This document shows, piece by piece, positions 36,615-44,605 of a DNA stretch of 64,000 nucleotides (position 1 is the stretch's first letter; each line of letters opens with the position of its first letter). This DNA comes from Streptomyces sp. B21-083 (GTDB lineage: Bacteria > Actinomycetota > Actinomycetes > Streptomycetales > Streptomycetaceae): NCBI RefSeq assembly GCF_036898825.1, contig NZ_JARUND010000001.1, forward strand, positions 1,550,001 through 1,614,000. The letters run 5' to 3'. Below the pieces are notes generated by a model, which made no database searches, was not told where the DNA came from, and was given only the letters and a program-made list of their open reading frames with translations. The position numbers and the translations under genes were made by a program.

Positions 36615-36710
36615 GCGGTTTTCCCGCGGCACGGCGGCGGGGCCCCGAACGGCGGGGAGCGCCCCCTGCGCCGGTGGGGCCCCGCTTCTGCCCACCTGGC
36701 CGCCTGCCGG

Positions 36711-37142
36711 CTAGCGCGTGCCCGAGACCCGGGTGAGCAGGCCCAGGAACAGCTCGCGTTCCATGCCCGTGAGCGGCGCCAGCAGCTCGTCGTTGGCTTT
36801 GCGCGCGGCCCGCTCGCAGCGGGCCAGCAGTTTCCGCCCCTCCGACGTGACCGTCACCGCGTTCTTGCGCCGGTCGCGCGGATCGGGCGTGCGTACGACC
36901 AGTGAGGCGTCCTGAAGGTCGTTGAGCACGCCGACCATGTCCTTGGCGTCGAGCCCCACCCCGCGCACCAGTTCGGCCTGCGCGACCGGGCCCACCTCCG
37001 CTACGGCGGAAAGCACCACGTGATGCCACATTTTCAGCCCCTCGTCCGCCAGCGCGGCGGCGACCAGCGCCCGTCCGCGGTCGGCGGCCCTCCCCAGGAT
37101 CCAGCTGGGGAGGACACGTATGGAACGAAGTTCTACAGACAT
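36711..37142 (-). CDS. MarR-family transcriptional regulator
   Basis: A 143-residue winged-helix protein: MWHHVVLSAVAEVGPVAQAE, LVRGVGLDAKDMVGVLNDLQ and the wing RTPDPRDRRKNAVTVT are standard MarR features. It is divergent from a zinc-less quinone-reductase-type oxidoreductase gene, with two palindromes in the 98-nt gap, so autorepression and control of that gene are likely. No ribosome-binding site is obvious before ATG 37142; the transcript may be leaderless. Confidence 0.9.
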   Translation of the reverse strand: MSVELRSIRVLPSWILGRAADRGRALVAAALADEGLKMWHHVVLSAVAEVGPVAQAELVRGVGLDAKDMVGVLNDLQDASLVVRTPDPRDRRKNAVTVTSEGRKLLARCERAARKANDELLAPLTGMERELFLGLLTRVSGTR

Positions 37143-37163
37143 GCGGAAAGACTAACCAATAAT

Positions 37164-37210
37164 CATTGGACCTCCCAATGGTTATACGTTTATCGTTGGA
37201 GCTCCCAACG
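37164..37210. promoter_or_regulatory. Two MarR-type palindromes, 30 bp centre to centre
   Basis: CATTGGACCTCCCAATG (37164-37180) and CGTTGGAGCTCCCAACG (37194-37210) each have 6-bp inverted arms around a 5-nt centre. Their centres are 30 bp apart, close to three helical turns, so two repressor dimers could sit on the same face. Confidence 0.8.
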
Positions 37211-37240
37211 GTTTCTGGACGTGCGAGGTAAGAGGTGCGG

Positions 37241-38167
37241 ATGCGGCGGGTTCGGTACGGGCACACAGGTGGTCCCCTGTTCCTGGAGGAGGCCCCCCTG
37301 CCTGAGCCCGGGCCCGGTGAGCTCCTCGTGCGCTGCGAGGCGGTCGGCGTCACCCTCCCGGCCGTCCGCAAGGTGACCGAGGCCACCGAACCGGTCCCGC
37401 TGGGCGGCGAGATCGCCGGAGAGGTCGTGGCGGTGGGCGCCGGAGTGACCGGATTCCGACGGGGTGAGCGGGTGACCGGGCTCTGTTTCGGCCACGCCTA
37501 CGCCGACTTCGCGGTGCTCCAGGAGGTCATGGCCTCCCCCGTGCCCGACGACGCCTCTCCCGTGGACGCGGTCGCACTCGTCCGCAGCGGGCTGGTCGCC
37601 CTGGGCGCACTGTCCGCCGCCCGCCCCTCGGCGGGTGAAACGGCGCTGATCACAGGGGCGGCGAGCGGTGTCGGGCATCTCGCGGTGCGGCTCGCGCGCA
37701 GGCGCGGCGCGTCCCGGGTGGTCGGCGCCGTCTCCAGCCCGGCCAAGGCCGACTTCGTGCGCTCCCTCGGCGCCGACGAGGTCGTCGCGTACGACCGCCT
37801 GGGCCGCAGCGACCGGTTCGCGCCCGTGGACTACGTCCTCGACGCGGTCGGCGGGGCGCTGCTCACCCCGGCACTGGCCGCCCTCGCGCCCGGCGGGCGG
37901 CTCGTCGCGTACAGCTCGGGCGGCGGCACCGTCCAGGCGTACGACCTGCTGGTGGGCTCCACGTCCGTCACCGGGTTCCAGCTGCGCCGAATAGCCCGCG
38001 AGCGACCCGAGTTGTACGAGCGGTGGCGCCGCGAGCTGTGGCGGCTGTTCACCGAAGGAACCGTACGACCGGTGGTGCACGGGGAGTTCGCGCTGGCGGA
38101 CGCGGCCGGCGCACACCGGGTCATCGAGTCCCGGACCAACCTCGGCAAGGTTGTCCTGATCCCCTGA
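37241..38167 (+). CDS. Zinc-independent alcohol dehydrogenase/quinone oxidoreductase family protein
   Basis: A 308-residue medium-chain dehydrogenase/reductase. The N-terminal GroES-like fold contains EEAPLPEPGPGELLVRCEAVGV and GGEIAGEVVAVGAGVTGFRRGERV; the Rossmann motif is ALITGAASGVGHLAVRLARR. Structural and catalytic zinc cysteines are absent, so it belongs with NADPH:quinone reductases. ATG 37241 follows AGAGG by 5 nt; a GTG at 37235 would add two residues. Control by the divergent MarR regulator suggests response to a phenolic or electrophilic compound. Confidence 0.87.
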   Translation: MRRVRYGHTGGPLFLEEAPLPEPGPGELLVRCEAVGVTLPAVRKVTEATEPVPLGGEIAGEVVAVGAGVTGFRRGERVTGLCFGHAYADFAVLQEVMASPVPDDASPVDAVALVRSGLVALGALSAARPSAGETALITGAASGVGHLAVRLARRRGASRVVGAVSSPAKADFVRSLGADEVVAYDRLGRSDRFAPVDYVLDAVGGALLTPALAALAPGGRLVAYSSGGGTVQAYDLLVGSTSVTGFQLRRIARERPELYERWRRELWRLFTEGTVRPVVHGEFALADAAGAHRVIESRTNLGKVVLIP

Positions 38168-38231
38168 CACACGGTTCTTGTGGGGCGGCTGAGCATCCAA
38201 CTACCGTCTGATGCGCGCACGTTGGACGTAG

Positions 38232-38331
38232 GATGTCCAGATTTTCGGATGCCCAATTGTTCAGATGTCCAGACCTCTGAAGTCACGAACTCTGAAGTCC
38301 AGACGCATGAAGTCCAGACGTTGAAGGGCAG
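38232..38331 (+). repeat. Array of 14-16-bp direct repeats upstream of the sialidase gene
   Basis: Seven related units start at 38232, 38248, 38264, 38279, 38294, 38309 and 38323 (steps 16, 16, 15, 15, 15, 14). The consensus is GA(T/A)GTCCAGAC. Two units, 38294 and 38309, share GAAGTCCAGACG exactly; the last is degenerate and overlaps the ribosome-binding region. The array fills the leader just before ATG 38340, so it could be a regulator-binding iteron set. Confidence 0.75.
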
Positions 38332-38339
38332 GGCCGTAC

Positions 38340-40250
38340 ATGCCGTCAAGTCTTCGCGCACGTCTCAGATATACCCTCACGGCCGTGTTCACCACGGCCG
38401 CTCTGCTGTTCGCGATGCCGAGCCCCGCAGGCGCCGAACAGGCCACCCCCACGGCCACGTTCGAGCAGCAGGTGCTCTTCCGGGCCTCCCAGGACCCCGG
38501 TTACGCCTGCTACCGGATCCCCGCGATCGTCCGGACCCTGAAGGGCACGCTGCTGGCGTTCGCCGAGGGGCGGAAGGACAACTGCGGGGACGCCGGTGAC
38601 ATCGATATCGTCGTCAAGCGGTCGACCGACGACGGGCGCACCTGGGGCCCGGTCCAGGTGGTCGAGGACGGCGGGGTGGACACGCACGGCAATCCGGCGC
38701 CCATCGTGGACCGGGAGACCGGCCGCATCCTCCTCGCGGAGAGCTGGAACACCGGTCGGGGCGGCGGCAACTGCCCGGTGCCGTGCGACCGCAGCCCGCA
38801 TATGCAGTACAGCGACGACGACGGGGTGAGCTGGTCCGAGCCGCGCGACCTGAGCGCCGAGATCATGCCGCCCGAATGGAACTCCTGGTATGCGACGGGC
38901 CCTGTGCACGGCATCCAGCTCACCCGGGGCGACCACGCGGGCCGGCTCGTCTTCGGCGTCAACACCGAGACGTGGGACGGCAGTCGGATCAGCGCCAACC
39001 ACGCGGCGCTGATCATCAGCGACGACGGGGGCGACCACTGGAAGGTCGGCGCCACCGACAGCTGGCCGATCGCGGCGGACGGCACCTTCCGGCAGAAACC
39101 GTCCGAGGTGACGCTCACCGAGCGCTCGGACGGGGTGATCCTGGTCAGCGGGCGCGAACAGGACGGTACCGATCTCGGACACCGCACGCAGGCCTTCAGC
39201 GCGGACGGGGGCGACAGCTTCCTCACCCCGTTCCGCGCCCTCCCGGATCTCTACGCGCCCCAGGTCCAGTGCTCCACGGTGGGCCTCGGCGCCCGCGTGC
39301 TGCTGGCCTGCCCGGCCGATCCCGACCGGCGCCGGACGATGATGATCCGCTCCTCCTACGACGGCGGGCGCACCTGGGACAGCGTGGACCGGGGCACGGT
39401 CGTCACGCGGGACTGGTCGGGCTACTCCGACCTGGTGAAGATCGACAGCGAGACGGTGGGCCTGCTGTACGAGGGCGGCGCCGTCGACGCACGCGACGAG
39501 ATCCGCTTCGCCCGCTTCACCGAGGACTGGCTGATGCCCGCACGCGGCCCGGACCCGACCACCCGTGACCTGGCCCCGGGCGCCCTCCCGGCCGCCGTTC
39601 TCGGCGGTGCCACGCCGACCACCGGGGTGTTCGGCGACGGCGCACTGGAGTTCGACGGTGTGGACGACGCCGTGCGCCTCCCGTACAGCGACCGTCTGCC
39701 GCTCGGCACCAAGGACTTCACGGTGGCCCTCTGGTTCCGGACCACGGCGACGACGGGTGACCGGCCGCTGTTGTGGATGGGCGGGGTCGGCTCCACCCAG
39801 CCGCAGGTCTGGCTGCGCGCCGAACCCGCGAGCAACCGGGTCCGGGGCCTGATGACCGTCCGGGACGGCGCGTCGGCCGTCAGGACGGCTTCCGCGACCT
39901 CCGTGGGCACCTACAACGACGGCCAGTGGCACTTCGCGGCCCTGCGCCGTGGCGGCGGCCAGTTCACCCTCTTCGTCGACGGTACGGCGGTCAGTGTGGC
40001 GGACGTCGCCGGGTCCGTCAGCCGCAACTCGGTGTTCGGGGTGCACATCGGGCAACGGGTCGACAGCCTGCAGCACTTCAGCGGTGCGATCGACGATGTC
40101 CGGGTCTGGGACCGGGCGTTGGACACCGCGGAGCTGTCCACGGCCTCCATGACGGCGGCCGTGGACGAGACGGCGGCCACGAGCAGCACGGTGCTGTGGC
40201 TGCCCCTGGACCAGGTGAACGAGAGCCGTTCACATCGCCGGCGCTCCTGA
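38340..40250 (+). CDS. Secreted sialidase with LamG-like domain
   Basis: A 636-residue exported exo-alpha-sialidase that would release sialic acid from glycoconjugates. A signal peptide ends near PAGAEQA (residue about 33). The GH33 propeller (about 45-400) has the RIP motif YRIPAI, Asp boxes STDDGRTWG, SDDDGVSW, SDDGGDHW, SADGGDSF and SYDGGRTWD, and a GYSDLV segment with the catalytic tyrosine nearby. Residues about 430-610 are a concanavalin-like LamG/Laminin_G_3 domain (ALEFDGVDDAVRLP, FTVALWFRT, SGAIDDVRVWDRAL). A strong terminator follows. No sialic-acid uptake or catabolism genes are adjacent. Confidence 0.92.
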   Translation: MPSSLRARLRYTLTAVFTTAALLFAMPSPAGAEQATPTATFEQQVLFRASQDPGYACYRIPAIVRTLKGTLLAFAEGRKDNCGDAGDIDIVVKRSTDDGRTWGPVQVVEDGGVDTHGNPAPIVDRETGRILLAESWNTGRGGGNCPVPCDRSPHMQYSDDDGVSWSEPRDLSAEIMPPEWNSWYATGPVHGIQLTRGDHAGRLVFGVNTETWDGSRISANHAALIISDDGGDHWKVGATDSWPIAADGTFRQKPSEVTLTERSDGVILVSGREQDGTDLGHRTQAFSADGGDSFLTPFRALPDLYAPQVQCSTVGLGARVLLACPADPDRRRTMMIRSSYDGGRTWDSVDRGTVVTRDWSGYSDLVKIDSETVGLLYEGGAVDARDEIRFARFTEDWLMPARGPDPTTRDLAPGALPAAVLGGATPTTGVFGDGALEFDGVDDAVRLPYSDRLPLGTKDFTVALWFRTTATTGDRPLLWMGGVGSTQPQVWLRAEPASNRVRGLMTVRDGASAVRTASATSVGTYNDGQWHFAALRRGGGQFTLFVDGTAVSVADVAGSVSRNSVFGVHIGQRVDSLQHFSGAIDDVRVWDRALDTAELSTASMTAAVDETAATSSTVLWLPLDQVNESRSHRRRS

Positions 40251-40274
40251 CGGCGTACGGAGATCGTTTTCGCG

Positions 40275-40315
40275 CGAGGACCGGGCCCGGCCACTGTGGC
40301 CGGGCCCGGTCCTCG
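40275..40315. terminator. Bidirectional stem-loop between sialidase and SBF transporter genes
   Basis: A perfect 18-bp stem, CGAGGACCGGGCCCGGCC (40275-40292) and its complement (40298-40315), with a 5-nt loop. It lies between two convergent stops, 24 nt after the sialidase and 8 nt before the transporter stop. Confidence 0.9.
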
Positions 40316-40323
40316 TGAGCGAC

Positions 40324-41403
40324 TCAGCGGCGCCGCGTCGCCGCGCCGGCCGTCAGGCGCGGCGCTCCGGCCGCGTCCTGCTCGGCGGTCACCGGGGCGG
40401 TGGCCTTCGGGTCGTCGGCCTCCGGGTCGGCGGTCACCGGGTCCTGCGAGCGGCGTTTCGCGATCACCGCGCACACCATCAGCTGCATCTGGTGGAAGAG
40501 CATCAGCGGCAGTACGGCCAGCGCGGCCTGGGCCCCGAACAGGACGCTCGCCATGGGCAGTCCGGCCGCCAGGGACTTCTTCGAACCGGCGAACTGGATC
40601 GTGATCCGGTCCTCGCGGCCGAAGCCGAGCGCCTTGCCGCCGTACCAGGTGAGCGCCAGCATCACCGCGAGCAGGACGGCCTCGACGAGCAGGAGTCCGG
40701 CGAGGCGGCCGGGGCCGACCTGGTGCCAGATGCCCTCGACCATGCCCTCGCTGAACGCGGTGTAGACGACGAGGAGGATCGAGCCGCGGTCGACCAGCCC
40801 GAGCACCTTCTTGTGCCGGGTGACGAACCCGCCGATCCAGCGCCGGAGCAGCTGCCCGGCGAGGAACGGGACCAGCAGCTGGAGCACGATGTCGACGAGC
40901 GAGTCGAGTGAGAACCCGCCGCCGGTGCTGCCGAGCAGCGTGGCCGCGAGCAGCGGGGTGACGACGATGCCGACGAGGGACGAGAAGGAGCCCGCGCAGA
41001 TCGCGGCGGGCACGTTGCCCCGGGCCATCGAGGTGAAGGCTATCGACGACTGGATCGTGGACGGGACGAGGGTGAGGAAGAGCAGGCCGGTGTAGAGGTC
41101 GTGGGTCAGGAACACCGGTGCGAGTCCACGGGCGGCCAGGCCGAGCAGCGGGAAGACGACGAACGTACAGGCGAGGACCGTGCCGTGCAGGCGCCAGTGT
41201 TTCAGCCCGGCCAGCGCCTCGCGGGTGGAGAGGCGGGCGCCGTAGAGGAAGAAGAGAAAGGCGATGGCCGCCGTGGAGGCACCGGAGGCGACGTCGGCGC
41301 CCGTCCCGCGTGCCGGGAGGAGCGCCGCGAGGCCCACCGTCCCGAGCAACAGCAGGATGTAGGGGTCGATCGGCATCCAGCTCGGCCACTTCAGGCGTTT
41401 CAC
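40324..41403 (-). CDS. Bile acid:sodium symporter (SBF-like) family transporter
   Basis: A 359-residue membrane protein with about 10 hydrophobic helices: YILLLLGTVGLAALLP, AAIAFLFFLYGARLSTREAL, LTLVPSTIQSSIAFTSMARG and QFAGSKKSLAAGLPMASVLF. The paired discontinuous-helix motifs (PSTIQSS and GSKKSLA) are typical of the SBF-like branch. A polar, alanine-rich 35-residue C-terminal tail follows. It starts at GTG 41403 behind GGAG. It is divergent from a LysR regulator that likely controls it. Substrate unknown, possibly an organic anion. Confidence 0.88.
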   Translation of the reverse strand: MKRLKWPSWMPIDPYILLLLGTVGLAALLPARGTGADVASGASTAAIAFLFFLYGARLSTREALAGLKHWRLHGTVLACTFVVFPLLGLAARGLAPVFLTHDLYTGLLFLTLVPSTIQSSIAFTSMARGNVPAAICAGSFSSLVGIVVTPLLAATLLGSTGGGFSLDSLVDIVLQLLVPFLAGQLLRRWIGGFVTRHKKVLGLVDRGSILLVVYTAFSEGMVEGIWHQVGPGRLAGLLLVEAVLLAVMLALTWYGGKALGFGREDRITIQFAGSKKSLAAGLPMASVLFGAQAALAVLPLMLFHQMQLMVCAVIAKRRSQDPVTADPEADDPKATAPVTAEQDAAGAPRLTAGAATRRR

Positions 41404-41497
41404 GGTGCTCCACTACTCAGGTTCAGGGACGGTCGTGCCCTTTCCATCGTCCTCCTCCACCTCGTGATCGGGAATCCCGCACACCGCTCTGACTGTC

Positions 41498-41512
41498 ATC
41501 GCGTTTCGCGAT
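41498..41512. promoter_or_regulatory. LysR-type T-N11-A dyad
   Basis: ATCGCGTTTCGCGAT is a perfect 6-3-6 inverted repeat and contains a T-N11-A arrangement (41499 to 41511), in the 128-nt gap between the SBF transporter and the divergent LysR gene. Confidence 0.75.
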
Positions 41513-41531
41513 AACAAGGTAGCGTGGAGGG

Positions 41532-42395
41532 GTGTACGACCCCTCTCATCTGCGGACCTTTCTGACGGTGGCCCAGACGCTCAGTTTCACGCAGGCCGCC
41601 CGTCGGCTCGGGCTGCGCCAGTCCACGGTCAGCCAGCACGTACGGCGGCTGGAGGACGCGGCCGGACGGCAGCTGTTCTCCCGGGACACGCATTCGGTGG
41701 AGCTGACCGAGGACGGCGAGGCGATGCTCGGTTTCGCACGCCGCATCCTGGAGGTGCACGAGCAGGCGACGGCGTTCTTCACGGGCACGCGACTGCGCGG
41801 CCGGCTGCGGTTCGGCGCGTCCGAGGACTTCGTGCTGACCCGGCTGCCGGAGATCCTGGAGGCCTTCCGCAACGACCATCCCGAGGTCGGTGTGGAGCTG
41901 ACGGTCGAGCTGTCGGGCACCCTGCACGAGCAGTTGGCCGCCGGAAAACTGGATCTCGTCCTGGCCAAGCGGCGCCCCGAGGATCCGCGTGGTGAGCCGG
42001 TCTGGCACGACGAGCTGGTGTGGATCGGCGCGGAACGGCTGCGTCTGGAGGCCGACCGTCCGGTGCCGCTGATCGTGTATCCGCCGCCGGGTATCACCCG
42101 CGCCCTCGCCATGGAGGCCCTGGAGCGGCAGGGCCGGGCGTGGCGTGTCGTCTGCACCAGCGGAAGCCTCAACGGACTGATCGCGGCGGCCCGGGCGGGC
42201 CTCGGCGTGATGGCCCACTCGCGCGGCATGATTCCGCCCGGTCTGGTCCGCGTGCCCGACCGCGCCGGGCTGCCGGAACTGGGCCAGGTCGACTTCGTCC
42301 TGGTCCACGGCCACCGCCGTACGTCGGCCCAGGGTGCGGCGGACGCGCTGGCGGCGGCGATCCTGACGAGCGGGGACCGGCTGCACCGGCGGTGA
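41532..42395 (+). CDS. LysR-family transcriptional regulator
   Basis: A 287-residue regulator. The DNA-binding domain reads LRTFLTVAQTLSFTQAARRLG and LRQSTVSQHVRRLEDAAGRQL; the effector domain starts at LRGRLRFGASEDFVLTRLPE and ends with HGHRRTSAQGAADALAAAI. It is divergent from an SBF-like transporter, with a LysR-type dyad between them, the usual arrangement for auto- and neighbour regulation. GTG 41532 lies only 1-2 nt after GGAGG, so a leaderless or slightly different start is possible. Confidence 0.9.
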   Translation: MYDPSHLRTFLTVAQTLSFTQAARRLGLRQSTVSQHVRRLEDAAGRQLFSRDTHSVELTEDGEAMLGFARRILEVHEQATAFFTGTRLRGRLRFGASEDFVLTRLPEILEAFRNDHPEVGVELTVELSGTLHEQLAAGKLDLVLAKRRPEDPRGEPVWHDELVWIGAERLRLEADRPVPLIVYPPPGITRALAMEALERQGRAWRVVCTSGSLNGLIAAARAGLGVMAHSRGMIPPGLVRVPDRAGLPELGQVDFVLVHGHRRTSAQGAADALAAAILTSGDRLHRR

Positions 42396-42750
42396 CGCTA
42401 CGGATGCCGGGACGGGCGCCGGTTCGGGCGCCGGTGCGGGTGTGACGAAAGTGACGTCCGGAACGCAGTGGGAGAAGGCGAACGGTCGCCCGCAGGTCCT
42501 TCGCGACCTTAAAGAGAATCCCAAGAGCCCTGGCACGGGCGGTGAGCGGGTCGGTCGGATTCGGTGGAGATAAAGGGACCGAGTCATACGTCGACGGAGG
42601 ATTTTCTGTCCGTCCCCTACCCATACAGACGTATTTTCCGCCCTGCGCCGGCGCGTAAGCAGAGCACCGCTCGGTTTCGTACCCCCTCCCGCGGTATGAG
42701 GCCGTGGGGTAGCTTTCACGGCGCTGTGCAAGGCGTCACTAGGAGCGGGT
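42396..42750. other. 355-bp intergenic region without a recognised gene
   Basis: Between the LysR stop and the acyl-CoA synthetase start I see no conserved ORF. It is less GC-rich than its flanks around 42500-42640 and must hold the synthetase promoter, but no confident -35/-10 pair or palindrome stands out. Confidence 0.5.
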
Positions 42751-44577
42751 TTGCGCGAATTCACCAACCCTCCGTTGGCGTTGGCGCCGCCCGTGGGCGG
42801 ACTGGCCGACGTGGTGTTCGAACATGCCCAGGAAGACCCCCTGCGTGTCGCGCTCGGCCGCAAGGACGAGGCGGGCCAGTGGGGCGACGTGACGGCGGGC
42901 GAGTTCCGCGACGAGGTCCTCGCCCTCGCCAAGGGCCTGCTCGCACAGGGCATCCGGTTCGGGGACCGGGTCGCGATCATGTCCCGTACGCGCTATGAGT
43001 GGACGCTCTTCGACTACGCGCTGTGGACGATCGGCGCCCAGGTGGTGCCGATCTACTCGACGTCCTCGGCGGAGCAGGTCTTCTGGATGCTGTACGACGC
43101 CGAGGTCACGGCGGCGATGGTGGAGCACGAGGACCACGCGATGACCATCGCCACGGTCATCGACCGGCTTCCCCGGCTGCGCCAGTTGTGGCAGCTCGAC
43201 GTCGGCGCCGTGCAGGAGCTGTACGAGGCCGGCGCGCATCTCGACGACGACATGGTGCACCGGCACCGGCTCGCGGTCACCCCCGAGTCGACCGCGACGA
43301 TCATCTACACCTCCGGCACCACGGGCCGCCCGAAGGGCTGTGTGATCACCCACGCCAACTTCATGTTCGAGGCGGACACCGTCATCGAGCGGTGGGAACC
43401 GGTGTTCCACTCCAAGAAGGGCGACGAGGCGGCGACTCTCCTCTTTCTCCCCCTCGCGCATGTCTTCGGCCGGATGGTGCAGGTGGCCGCGATCCGCGGC
43501 GGCGTACGTTTCGGCCACCAGCCGCAGCTGAACGCGGCTGCCCTGCTGCCCGACCTCGCCGCGTTCCGGCCGACGTTCTTCCTCGGCGTGCCGTACATCT
43601 TCGAGAAGGTCTTCGGCGCCGCCCGCCGCAAGGCCGAGCGGGAGGGCAGATCCGGCCCGTTCGAGAAGGCCGTCGAGGTCGCGGTGCGCTACGCGGAGGC
43701 CATGGAGGAGAAGGCCTGGGATGTGGGCCCCGGCCCGTCGGCGGGCCTGCGGATGCAGCACCAGCTCTTCGAGAAGCTCGTGTACTCCAAGATCCGGGCC
43801 GCGATGGGCGGGCGCGTACGGCAGGCGATGACCGGCGGCTCGGGCATGGACCGGCGGCTCGGCCTGTTCTTCGCGGGCGCGGGCGTCCACATCTACGAGG
43901 GCTACGGCCTGACGGAGACGACGGCGGCGGCCACCGCGAACCCCCCGGAGCGGACCCGATACGGCACCGTCGGCCAGCCCATCCCGGGCATGACGGTGCA
44001 CATCGCGGACGACGGCGAGATCTGGCTGCGCGGCGACAACGTCTTCCAGGGCTATCTGAACAACCAGAAGGCGACGGACGCGACCCTGCACGACGGATGG
44101 CTGGCCACCGGCGATCTGGGCTCCCTCGACGAGGACGGCTTCCTCACGATCACCGGCCGCAAGAAGGAGATCCTGGTGACCTCGGGCGGCAAGAGCGTCG
44201 CCCCGGGAGGCCTGGAGGAACGCGTCCGGGACCATCCCCTGGTCGCCCAGTGCATCGTGGTCGGCAACGACCGGCCGTACATCGCGGCCCTGGTCACCCT
44301 GGACCGGGAGGCCGTCGAGCACTGGCTCGCCATGCGCGACAAGCCGCAGCTGACCTCGACGGAACTGGTCCGCGACCCGGACCTGGAGAAGGAGGTGCGG
44401 CGTGCCGTGGTCGCCGCGAACACCCTGGTCTCCAAGGCCGAGTCGATCCGGACCTTCCGCATCCTGGCCCAGCCGTTCACCGAGGAACACGGTCTGCTGA
44501 CGCCGTCCCTGAAACTGAAACGCAAGGCGATCGAGGACGCGTACGCGAAGGAGGTCGAGGCCCTGTACCGGGCCTGA
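42751..44577 (+). CDS. Long-chain acyl-CoA synthetase (AMP-binding)
   Basis: A 608-residue ANL-superfamily enzyme activating fatty acids to acyl-CoA via an acyl-adenylate. The ATP-binding P-loop is TSGTTGRPKG (187-196); downstream are LFLPLAHVFGRM, MTGGSGMDRRLGLFF, YEGYGLTETTAAAT, the hinge region WLATGDLGSLDEDGFLTITGRKKEI and the C-terminal lysine region LTPSLKLKRKAIED. The length fits FadD15-type actinobacterial enzymes. The start is TTG 42751, supported by AGGAG 5 nt upstream; no closer ATG matches the conserved N-terminus. Stand-alone gene. Confidence 0.93.
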   Translation: MREFTNPPLALAPPVGGLADVVFEHAQEDPLRVALGRKDEAGQWGDVTAGEFRDEVLALAKGLLAQGIRFGDRVAIMSRTRYEWTLFDYALWTIGAQVVPIYSTSSAEQVFWMLYDAEVTAAMVEHEDHAMTIATVIDRLPRLRQLWQLDVGAVQELYEAGAHLDDDMVHRHRLAVTPESTATIIYTSGTTGRPKGCVITHANFMFEADTVIERWEPVFHSKKGDEAATLLFLPLAHVFGRMVQVAAIRGGVRFGHQPQLNAAALLPDLAAFRPTFFLGVPYIFEKVFGAARRKAEREGRSGPFEKAVEVAVRYAEAMEEKAWDVGPGPSAGLRMQHQLFEKLVYSKIRAAMGGRVRQAMTGGSGMDRRLGLFFAGAGVHIYEGYGLTETTAAATANPPERTRYGTVGQPIPGMTVHIADDGEIWLRGDNVFQGYLNNQKATDATLHDGWLATGDLGSLDEDGFLTITGRKKEILVTSGGKSVAPGGLEERVRDHPLVAQCIVVGNDRPYIAALVTLDREAVEHWLAMRDKPQLTSTELVRDPDLEKEVRRAVVAANTLVSKAESIRTFRILAQPFTEEHGLLTPSLKLKRKAIEDAYAKEVEALYRA

Positions 44578-44605
44578 CCTCCTTCGGGCCTGACCTCCTT
44601 CGGGA

